This document shows positions 45,701 through 57,700 of a stretch of DNA of 64,000 bases, in pieces (the stretch's first letter is position 1; each line of letters starts with the position of its first letter). The DNA is from Angiostrongylus vasorum. Its lineage: Eukaryota; Nematoda; Chromadorea; Rhabditida; Metastrongylidae. A program made the position numbers and the translations under genes. The DNA lies in assembly GCA_018806985.1 (NCBI GenBank), contig JADANN010000198.1, positions 357,501 through 421,500 of the forward strand. Reading direction: 5' to 3'. The notes beneath the pieces are model-generated. The model did no database searches. It had not been told where the DNA came from and worked only from the letters and a program-made list of their open reading frames with translations.

Positions 45701-48700
45701 GAAAATGTAGTTTGATGGGGCATCAGTTCTGGTGAGAATTCTGCCACAGCATTCGCTCTTTCGAGAAATTTTATGGCATCATTTCAGATGTACGAGGTAT
45801 CGTTTCCTACTCCTCGTAGACCTCACGTCCTAATGCAGCTTGGGTCGGAGACTATTAGTTTTGACTCGTATGACGATAGTCAGCTACCATTAAACGGTAA
45901 TCTAATCTTAATTTTATTCAACCTTGCAAGTTTCTGTGCAGCTTGGTCATCTATATAATTTCTTAGGTGCTCAACTATGTGATACTCTAAAGGCGCTTGG
46001 AACTGACAACCTCATATATTTAATGATGCTTGCACTGCTAGAGCAAAAAATCCTGGTGCACTCGTTAAGGTAAGATCGTTATTACGTCTTGATCTTAAGA
46101 TTAGTGTTGGTTTTAAATGTGGTGCAATTTACACTTTTTAAATAGGTCGTGGATGTTGACCGCCGTTTCTGAGAGTGTGTGTGCTTTAATGTTTCCGTTC
46201 CACTGGCAGTGTCCTTATGTGCCGCAATGTCCGCTTGGATTGGCTGGAGTACTGCATGCCCCTCTGCCATTCATAGCCGGTGTTGACTCTAGGTTTATAA
46301 ATCATAAACCTTAATATACTCTTTATTATCTTTTCACCTTCCCGTCTTAACATTTCTATGAACTCTGTTTGTTTAGATATTTCGATCTTTATGAAGATCC
46401 ACCTGCAGATGTGACGTGTTTTGACTTGGACACTGCTACGATAAGTCAGTCGATAAATCGTCTAAATCTGAAACTTTCTTTCTTGCCAAAAAAACCTACG
46501 AAGCAGCTGAAAGCTACACTAGACGATTTATTTAGGAGGCTGAACAAAGAAGCATTTGATCTTGGGAGCAAGAAGGCAGATTACGTCCCTGTCGATCGCG
46601 AAATGGTCATCCAGAAAAAGCGAAAGGAGCTTGAATTGGCAATTCATGATGCTTTTCTGAGGTTTATGGCCAACTTAATGCGTGGATACCAGTCATTTTT
46701 GAAACCCATTAAAAGTGCACCATCGAGTATTAGTGCAACTGACACTGGTAATTTATTCGATTTGGATGGTTTTTTGAGGTCGAGAGATAAGTCTGCAGTC
46801 GATTTTTTTAAGAGGTTTTGTTCAACTCAATCCTTTATCCGGTTCATCGAAGAACGTAGTTTCATTTCCGATAAAAATACATATAATGCATTTTTCGACG
46901 ACTGTATTTCGAAGGTTGATGCAAGTGAAGGAGGTGAAGTGTGTCTTCTTGAAACTGACTCAACAGTACACCTTAACAACACATCGGTTTTCATAGCTCC
47001 ACCAGAACCTATAATTGATATGGCTACAGGAGTTGAACGAGAATTCAAATACGAATGTTTTCCTCGGCGTTTGGATCCCGCTTTATTCCAATTAGATCAG
47101 TTGAATCTGAACCGTAGTACCGATCAACAACAAGTGCCGGTTCAGTATGAGCATAACCGATGTTCTGCTGTGCGTACTAAACCAGAGGTGAAATCTTCCA
47201 TGCTCGCTGCAACAAACTGTGTTCGCACTAATCCTTTACATTGGCCGAAAACACTGCTCTTCTATTCCTATTCCTTATGGTTCATGCAGTTGCCTAGTTT
47301 AATTTCATTAGCACCAAACAAGCGGAAAATTTTGCTTTTAGCCTTCCACATCCTAGACCGCATGGAGCACACCGAAATCTTTCCACTAGACCAGGTTTGC
47401 TACCGTATTTTGATCGAACTATGTGGCGAATGTGGAGAGCCTTCCTTAGCAGTGAAAGTACTCCAGGCAATGCATCGTGCAGGTGTTGAGCAAAACGCGG
47501 TTACTTACGGAATTTATCACCGTGCTGTTCTACATGCTAAATGGCCTACTCCAACTCGCCAAAGAGCAATTTATGCTTGGACACAACTAAGGTGGAAAGA
47601 CAGTTTAATCCGTTTCTTTTTTTGCGTATGGGATTGTCGAATCATATCGATCGTAAAAGTATCGTTATGTTCTATCATCCTTGACTACTGAGAAATGGCT
47701 GTAAGTATTGTGATTTCGACTGCAGCTTCATCTTTACTGGATTCCGTGCTGATCTCCCCAAATCGTTCCCATTGTCGGGTAATAGCTGATAGCAACCTAA
47801 AAACTGGCTGTGGGAAAAGCAAGGCAAAGGTCTTGGTTGGTCCACTGGATAACACGTAAGAACCTCGGAAAGGGTAACCGAGTGTTCGAAGTCTACCTGA
47901 GGTTCCGAATTTACTTATATCTCAGCATCCTTGTTGCTATAAATAATTCACTAGGAGGCTGAGATATTTGCAAAACTTCGATTCCAGGCCAGATTCGAAT
48001 TTGCGATTACTTTTTCCTGGGTTCGCATTTGTTACCCACTGCAACAGTGTGGCCCTTGCAATCACTTGTCAACGGGAATGATATCGTACCCTGCCATCAG
48101 AAGTAATGATAGGCAGCAGATAAAAAGTTAAGCACAGATAACTCAATTTTCTTCCTTTTTTTCCAGACTCTTCATAACAGCTGTTGCAAGGTTCAAGGCT
48201 TGTATTAGGTCGGATGCTCGTACTGCAGTAGCTCATATTGAACCACAGTCTGCAACATACGCGGGATATTATAATGACAAAACAGCTGAGGAAAAGCGTC
48301 TAGTTCGTCAAAAAAGTTTAACAGCTTTTGACAGAATTTCTAAGACATAGTTTTTGCTGACTGTTTCAGTTGTTTTTATAGGAGGCAGTAGAACTGGAAA
48401 CGAAACCTTACGTTATTTCTTATCATGCTGTGCAGGACAATGGAAAAGACCCACCATGTTCTGATAACGAGGTGAAGTGTTTGTTTGCAGGTTTATGTAC
48501 ATGGTTTGTAGAAACATCAATTGCCTCTTGTTTTTTTGAGGTGTTTATGTTAATGAAAGCCATATATGGCTTAAATATTGCGCGAATTTTCGTGCTGCAT
48601 TTCTGGTAACAGTCAGGTAGAGTTCTAATGTAGGGCAGATCTACTTCTTGTTCGCCGAGCTCTAGGTTTGCATCTCTTCGACGCCCTCAAACGCTTTTTC

Positions 48701-51700
48701 GTAGTCGACAAAGATCAGAGGTAGTTATTCAGTCGGTATTGCCGGCAAACTTCTGTGACACTGGACACGGTTTCATTATGGTCAATAGAAGCAAAATCCT
48801 TGTCGAAATCCTGCTTACTTAACAATTAATGCTTTATTCAATGTCCGGGTAGTACGGCAATTCGAACTTATTGATCCATTGCAAGTTAACTGCCATCTGT
48901 GACGTAGTGTTTGTTTGGTTGCCACGTTGTTTGACCATATATCAGCGACTTCACCCTCATTTTTCATCCATGGTTTTCTGGCACCATATTTTTTACTCGA
49001 TGGGTCTAATAATAAGGGGCACAGTAGATCCTGTAGTTCCCTGTTTCGCCAGCTTATTTTTTGTCCACTCTTCTTAAGGATAAATGATAAAGCTTCCGGT
49101 GTTGATCAGTCCTTGAACGATGCCCCCATGTACGCGGCTTCATCAAGTATGTTTAGAGGCACTTGGATGGGTTTTTGGCTTACACGTTGGCTTTTTGATG
49201 CCCTACTCTTGATGGATCAAGTCAATGTTTTTCGGTCACGGTGCTTGCACTTATCAAGCCTTCCATCCTTCCGTGGTCGGTAAATCAGTCCGAAACCTAT
49301 CACTCCAGTTTTTTTCGCTCATCTTAACTGGATGGTGAGTTGCAATGTACACCGAGGGTTCATCCAGCAATGCTGTCAAAACTGAGGATGAGTCCAAACT
49401 CTTCCCAGAACCGCGACCCAGTACATCTTTGCAACAAGAGAGCTGGGTAACCGAGAAAGCCATCACATTAAAAATGTCAAGGTCTTCATATCCCTTGAGT
49501 CAGTAGAATCAACTAAATTACTCTGCTGGCAACGAAGATGCGTAGTTCATTGGTGCTCATTCGAAGGTGACACGCCTTATACAGCGCGTTAAAGAGATTT
49601 TTCAGTTTCATGAGGCAGTTTTAGAAAAGTGTGCCTTTTGTTTCCAATATGTTATTGTGCAAATTTCAATTCTCTTTTATTTCCTTATTCTTATATTACT
49701 CTCGAATTTTGTTCAGGACGATCCACTGGGTAAAAGTAATCCTTTGGATCCCCTTGGAGCTCTTTCTTCTACGGAAGTACCTAAGGTAATGTTTTAAGAA
49801 TTGAATTATGTAGGAGAAATTTTGGAGTCTTAACGTCTTCTAGTTACACATCCACTTGCTGAGTATTGTAGAACATTCTTCTATCATGCAATGTTTTATT
49901 TCCAGAATATACTCAACCTTATTTTTCAAATTATAGCTTTTTCTATCATCGTTAATGCTAAGTATGCAGATACTTACTTGGATCCTTGAATGGCCCGTCC
50001 TCACTGGTTGTTCGGGCCCCAGCACAATTTCCATTTTTTTCGGAGACATGTTGGTTTAGCCATTGTGGTTCCCTGGAATCCCGAGGTAAGCCTGGCCAAA
50101 GTCTGCCCCAGGTATTCACCACCACAGGCAGTCGCAGCCTTTGTGGACCAGAGAGAGATTTGCCACCATGCGACTAATTTGATACAACGACGGTGATGGC
50201 TTCTCGAATTGATGTACTCTTAGCTGAGCTTCCTGATAGAAACGCCGGACTTTCAGCTTGAGAGTCCTTACTGCTGGGGGGGGATCAATCGCACTGCTGC
50301 ACATCGCAGGCTGACACCCAGGAACACCTTGCAGCCACGATGAGTGTATGTTAGAGATTAAGGTGCTTCTCGTTGTGCACATCACTACTGTTTGCAGGCT
50401 TTCGGATGCTTATTTTCTCGTAATTTTCTGGTGAACATAGTAATAGAATGCCATGTTCTCTTTACTGCTCAGCGGCTGCTGACGTAAAATATGAACTATT
50501 GCGTAGTATTCCACTGGAAGCATTATGTAGAAAATGCTATTTCTTGCCTCATTTGAAGTTAACCAAGTTTCTACTCTCTTCACCTAATCCACTGAGATTG
50601 GGACATTTTGTGGGTATTGGATAAGATAATGGGGCAAACTTTGGCCAGGCTCACCTGGCACTCAGGAAAAAACAATGGCTAAGCCAGAAAAAACTCCGAA
50701 AAGTTTAGAATATGCTGGGGCCCGCACAACTAGTGAGGACGGGCCGTCAATGTATCCAAGTAAGTATCATTAACATAAATGCGGGGGTATTATGCATTAG
50801 GTGGTATTAGCGAAAGGATCCAAATCGCCCTCATTTGCTCTGTTGAATTTACAATTATAGGAGGAGCATGACTATGGCTTCTTGCGATTGTTCACTATAA
50901 ATAACTTCACCGACCGTTTTAATGCCTCTTGTTTCTATTTACCAACATCGATAAGATTTTACTCTTGCATCTGTTATAACCAAATGAACTTGTAAGATAA
51001 AGTATGAGATAACAAATATGCTTTTAAATTTTTTGACCTCATCGTTTTCTAGTTTTCAAGTTTGCTTTAAAACATAGAACGTACGTTTGCTTGTAATCTC
51101 GCAGCACCGTTGATGAACTGCGGTTCTCCTAAGAAACAGTAGTGCTTTGTACTATTAATCTTTTCCATAATTTCTCCATGTGGCTTTTCAATACACTAAT
51201 TTCAGAGTTCTGCAAATAACTTGCCCATGAGTCCTGGCAGGGCAAAATTCATGGCTGATTTTGAGTCCACCCCATTTGCTAATGAATACAATTCGAAAAT
51301 GGAAAATAAGACACCTAATAAGTCACTCGGCTGGTTGAGAGGAATAACTAACAGTCCTTTGCTGAAGATGATACGTAGCCAAACGTTTGATAGTCCTAAA
51401 CTAGCGGATAGTGACACCCATGGTTTGTCTGTAAGTCCCAGTTTTCATGCATTAGTCAATCAGATGTGGAGAGGTTACGATGATGTTCGCATGGATGGTA
51501 GGATTCTTACGTATATATTATGGACTGTAGGAAAATATTCGAATAACTTGTAAAAAAAATTTTAGCTTTTAAACTAATTGGTGTGGAAGTCAATGTGTCT
51601 ATTAGTCGTCTTCCTCATCATTTAGTAGATGAGTGGTAACCATTATTGACGGATATTTTTTAAGCGTTGTTCATTCCTTGAACTAAGAAAAATACTGCCA

Positions 51701-54700
51701 GTAAAAGCCCATGCTATCTTAAGGACAAAAGCCTATTATCGTTGCAGCAAACATCTAATTTATTGCAAAGATTTCCAGCTGTTTCTTCCAAGTTAAAGCT
51801 GGGTGTTTCTTCCTTGGTACGTGAAGTGAAAAGCATCAAGCGATCTTATCGCGAGCGAGGTAGCGGCACTCTCTTCGGCGATGACGTGGTTAGTATCCTA
51901 ATTATGATTTATGGTTCCTTCATTCGTGTTTTGATTTTTTGTCTATTATTCTATTATTTTCGTTTCGATATTGTCTTAGAGACAGCTTACCATTGAACAC
52001 ATTCGTAAACTTGTGAAGTATTAGTAACTGTATGGTTTGCCCCAGAAATTTCATGGTACTAATAATGCTTAGTGTAGTAAACCGATAGCCTTCTTAAATT
52101 GACATTGTGTCCGGCATGTTCCTAGATAACCTTTTTTCTGCACTTAACCGATTACACAGTTTTCATTTGGGCGAGATCGTTCCTCTGCGTGTATTCCGCT
52201 GCATTTACTTACTTGCTAGACGATAGAGTAAGACATTATTTCCGATAAGGGAGGGTATTTAGATGTCTATGCTTTATTTTCTACGTAGAAATGCAACACA
52301 AGCTGAGGTAATAGGCCACATTGATGTGTTGCCATGTGAAATGGAAGCAGCTTTTCCTACGCAAGTTTGGCACCAATCTCCCTACCTTGAGAGGATGAAG
52401 AGCTTAATTGGTCTGAGGCGGAGTCCAATCAGTGCATTACGCGTGTTGAATCGCATCTCCATCATTGCGTTAGCTGTGGTCCAAATGCAGAATTGTGATA
52501 TGAAACTCTGTTTCATTGAGTTAGCTTAATCCAACTATTACTAATCGACTAGCACTTCAACTATCCCGTCGGTCTCTTTCTTCGAAGATCTTTTAGAAAT
52601 GTAACACGTTCTTAACTCTTTCTTACCTACTTGGATACCTGGATGCCCCTTCGTCATGGTAGTGCGTGCCCAGCACAATTTCCATTCTTTTATCTTTCAC
52701 GCAATTGTCATTTATAGTGGTGGTCTGCTTTGAACATGATGCATTTCGAACACTTCGCGAGAGACATTCCGAATTCTTAAAGACCGTTTACATTTGGCAG
52801 TATAAATGGTTCACGTTAACTATGAACACGTTCGTTCATCTGGGTGGTCTTCCAAGATGGCGATTAAAATCTACTCTGCAATTCTTTTTTCCCCATCCTT
52901 CGTGTGTTCCTCTCATTATATCACCGGCTCATCTGTATTTCGCAATCGATCTGTATTCTCCTTGGTCTCGAAAATATATTTTGTAGGTCAGAGTTTGGCA
53001 TTCTGGCTGGATGTTATGAGTACCGGTTGGATTGCAAAAGATATCGTTTATGCGCTCTGTGTGCGGAATTCTTGAGATGGTTGAAGTGTCAGGCCACGTC
53101 TCTGCCTTAGAACGCTGGGGGCTCTGTTCAATCTAAAAGGTGAGCGTGGACATTCTGGCCCTTCACTTGGTCTGTGGTTTCTTTGAGAGGCCGGAATGCG
53201 CCCTGTCCTACTCTTCTTGTTCGATCTAATTCCTTCGTGTTCTCCATGTTCATCGAACGCCCAATGTATACGTACGGGGTAATTTCTTTAATCAGAGAAC
53301 CATCCATTTCAATTTGTTCTCCTTTGCACCATGGGTTTTGAAGAACTATGTCTTCTTTCGTTTTATGCGCTGTCCATTCTTTTTTTTTCCGTATCGTTGT
53401 GTTCTTTGAGCATTGTTTCTGCTTCACTGGTGCCCCTCGAAAAGATGACGATATCTTCAGCAAAACGAGGATTTGATAAGGATTTTCTCTCAGTACATAT
53501 GCTTTTCCCATCCCAATCGAGTAGCTCGTTATCTACTGCAGTGCGGCAGTAAACAGTAACAGTCAGATAGAGTTCTTATGTAGGACGGAACAACTCCTTG
53601 TTTGACGATCGCTGATAGGAGTGCATTCGTTTTGACACTCTCAAACGGTTTCTCCTAGTCGATAAAGGCTAAAACAAGAACCAAGTGGTAATCACGACAA
53701 CATTCTGTGACCCTGGACACCGGTTGGACGTGGTCCATGCAATAGAAGCCCTGTCGAAATCCTGCTTGCTTAAGTGGTTGTTCTTCATCAAATGTCTTCG
53801 ATATGCGTAAAAGGGTAATCGCCATGAATAGGCTTGTAAAGTGCCCTCAATTAGGATATGGACAATGGTTACAAGAATTCTTCGGTCAATGTTCTTGGGC
53901 AGGTTGAACATGCGGAACATCCTGTATTGGTTTGGGATTGTGTCCTTCTGAAACCAACATGTCATATGGGGTGCGAGAACTGCACATAATTTGTAGCTTC
54001 CAGATCGAAAGAAGTCGCTAGTATATTATCAGGTCCTGAAGCTGTGTCTTTCTTCATGCTTTCTATCGCAATTCGAACTTCAGCGGGTAGAATCCCTGGC
54101 AGTTTTTGTCCAGCAGGTTTTTTTAGGGGGCAGAGACGGAGATTCTAGAGTGGAAGAAACTGATATAGAAATTTTTCGTTATCAATTCTATGACCTATAA
54201 CCATCTGTTAATACAAAATTGCGTAGTTTGCCCCTAACAGTAAAGATGGTGATTGCATGAGTTCGGTACAGTTCTCTAGTCCTTTGTAAAGCGTGCGGGA
54301 CTAAATACGTTGGCGAAACAGGTAGACTACTCTGTATCCGTATAAGTTAAATCAAATACTCGATTAGGCTCACGGGACACAGAGGCATAACGAGGAAGAT
54401 TTTGAAGTAGAAGTCACCATCCTCGCACAGGAATCGAAAGTACGAGCGCGCTAAAATCTCAAGGCATTCTGGATAAATTCCATAGATCCGAAAAATCAAC
54501 CGCTGAGAGGAATACCTCATAATCAGGCGTGACCTCACACAGTATTTAATACTGTCGTTTTATAATCACAATTTTAACCTTTTTACTTACTGCCCACTGT
54601 TTTTGATGGCAGGGTATATTGCAAAATATAACTTCAACGAAGCTGAGATATTTGCAAAACTCTGGACCGCAGGTGCCTATGGTGGAGAACGAACGCACTG

Positions 54701-57700
54701 TTGTCCTTTCCGGGGAGTAACGCGTTCACCACCACACCATGCGGGTCCTTCATTTCGCCTTCTCTCAGCTAGTTCTATCGATCTTTTTGCCATCAGCAGT
54801 CACCCGTCAACGGGATTAATCTGGAGAGCCCAAATCGGCATTGAACCCAGTTAAGCTGAGGCTATAGTTATAATAACAATTTTAACCTTTTTACTGTTGT
54901 TTTAATGTGAGAGACTCATTACGCTTCCATGTGAACTCTTTGCGATTGGTCTCCACGTGGCATACGCAGTGGAAGATTTATAGAAAGCGGTGGGTGTTTA
55001 GAGGTTATTTCGTTTTCACTGCGATTGAAATCTTGGTTTAGCACTTTCTCTACTTGGTAATGGATGTGTTTGACAGGGGTGGATTGCAGTCAACTTGGCC
55101 TTTCTAGGCTCTGAGGAGGGAGAAATCCGCTGGAACGTCAGCTTCATTATAATAAAGAATAAAATAATACGTCGTGTTTTTCAACAACAGTATTATAGTA
55201 ACTATTCCCTAAATAGTTCCTATTCTCTACAATATGACATGTGTTCTATACTAACAATTTACTTATAACTATCTTAAATCTATCCATTCATAAGGTACAA
55301 GTCTTTATACCGTTTCGACATGTAGTTTCGATAAAAGCCTCTGGCATACCGCCTCATTTGATGTACTTCTCCACATGTACCATGTCATAACCTGGGTCAG
55401 AACCGTCTCTGATTCCCTCTGTGAAGCCCCACCCATTGCGGACAGAATATAAAGAGCACCAGTAGCCATAGAAACCGAGAGTTTGTCTATCTTCCAGTCT
55501 TCCACTGTTCACGCAGTCCCTCAGTTCCTCAGTGCTCCAACTCCAATGTCCGCCTAGCTTCCTTCAACTATATCACTTGTTCCCATTTCAATCTCGCTCA
55601 TATCCATCCAGTTAACCACATATCGTCACGTATTACATATTATTATTGTACTGTTGTTATTGCTATAAACTGTTATAAACCAAACTCGAGGTTGTTCACG
55701 GCAGTTACGGAGAAAAAGTCCCGCGTGGCGAATTCATACAAAGTCGCGCATTCCACGTACAGTTGGCGGACAAAAGACAAATCCGATCAACTCCGTAATC
55801 CACTGGCACCAATTTGTGCTAGTTTGCAAATATGTAATACGTGACTGCACCAATTTATGCTAGTTGGCCAGTGGATTAGCTATTTGGTCGGATTTGTCTT
55901 TTTGTCTGCCAACTGTTCGTAGAATGCTCGACTTTGTATGAATTCGCCACGCGGGACTTTTTCTCCGTAACTGCCGTGAACAACCTCGAGTCTGGTTTAC
56001 AACAGTTTATATCAATAACAACAGTACAGTAATAATATGTAATATGTGACGATATGTGGTTAACTGGATGGATATGAGCGAGATTGAAATGAAAAACAAG
56101 TGATATAGTTGAAGGAAGCTAGGCGGACATTGGAGTTGGAGCACTGAGGAACTGAGGGACTGGGTGAACAGTGGAAGATTGGAAGACGACCACTGAGCGT
56201 TCGAACCCAGGCACTGGTAGATTGAAAGACAGACACACACACTAGTTTCTATGGCTACTGGTGCTCTTTATATTCTGTCCGCAATGGGTGGGGGGTTCAC
56301 AGAGAGAGTCAGAGACGGTTCTGACCCAGGTTATGACACGGTACATGCAGAGAAGTACATCAAATGAGGCGGTATGGCAGAGGCTTTTACCGAAACGACA
56401 CGTCGAAACGATTTAAAGACCTGTACATTATAAATGGATAGATTTAAGATAGTTATAAGTAAATAGTTAGTATAGAACACATGTGATATTGTAGAGAATA
56501 GAAACTATTTGAGGAATAGTTACTATAGAAATGAAGAATTATTTAATCAACGCTGAGGTTAACAAAAAAGTGGGTCGTGGGATCTACTACAAGACCACCG
56601 TGTTTTCCTTCGTGTTCACGGATAGTTTTCTATGGTTGTGTTTTTCTAAAGTATTTAGATACCACAGTAACTTCTCTTTTTTTCCACTTATCGAGTCATC
56701 GTTATATCGATCTGATTCCCTCTGTTCTTCTCTCTTTAGCTTTTGCTTAATGATCCCGCTTGGAGTTGTTTTTGTTTTCATTTTCTGTAATGGTGCTTAG
56801 ATGAGTGAAAGTCTTCCACTGAAATAGGTATTCCTTCGGAGTCAGCTCTGAGTTGACAACATTCCTGATTACCAAATAGTTCATAGAAGGTTCTATAGAT
56901 TTGCCACAGAAATATTCAAGTGAATACTCCAGATAATTGATAGAAACCCTTGCCTATTCAAGATTTGGACGTTCCGAGTGCTCGCAGCTTATGAGATTTT
57001 TGTCCATTCCTTCTTCATCTTTTAGTCATCATGATTATCGTCTGCAGTGGGTGGTCGGATGTTCAAATATACTCTACGTATTTTACGAAACTAGCAAACG
57101 CTGAGTGCATCAGACTAAAAATGAAATGACAAGTGGTTTTCATCACACATATAAGACCGAAATGTTCAGGGATATGTGAACAAATGCATAGTAAAACAGA
57201 GAAAATATGGAAAAAGGCATTGGTTTAAAAATGTGCAAGGAAGAACCAAATTGCAGGTAAGGAGGTGAAAATAAGTCCTACAGCCATATTTGGTTGGGTA
57301 CATTGCGCACTTTATGCTCCATGTATAATCCATGATGAATGCGAAGAAAAAGAACATATCATGAATTGAACTTGATTAGTCGTTTTATTGCATGGAAGTT
57401 TTAATAGGACGATGAAGCTTTGGATATAGATGAAGACGATCGTGCCTACCAGCTAGATTGTGGTGAACCAGATTCTATCATTATTGAGGATTGGTGGGTT
57501 AAAGAGGTTTTCCTACAAATCCGTCGAAACGAGATGCGTCAAATGGAAACAAGTGGAGGAAAGGCTCAGTCACCTGGACATGGCATAATGGATGTCACAA
57601 TTTCATCATGCACACCATGCCCAAGCTGTCGAACGATGATATATGATGAGGAAATAATGTCCGGATGGAAGGTGGTAATCACAGCACAGTAGTGTTTGAG

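Larger units (their letters stand above)
54200..55195 (+). mobile_element. PLE 3' fragment (GIY-YIG region and terminal repeat)
   Basis: 54200-54552 matches the GIY-YIG/Cys module of the element at 36864-40043 ([15 protein letters not shown] near 54285-54330). 54896-55195 matches its 3' untranslated part and terminal repeat, with a decayed hammerhead at 55105-55146. The two parts are separated by a SINE-C insertion (54588-54867). The repeat is cut at 55195 by the foldback element and resumes at 56526. Confidence 0.85.
51889..57407 (+). other. Large DENND4 intron packed with nested elements
   Basis: 5.5 kb between exons 51748-51888 and 57408-57671, both in phase 0. Contents in order: unannotated 51889-52900; RTE-1 fragment (-); PLE 3' fragment with SINE-C insertion; foldback element; PLE tail; then about 800 bp without features. 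No further exon is evident. Confidence 0.7.
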
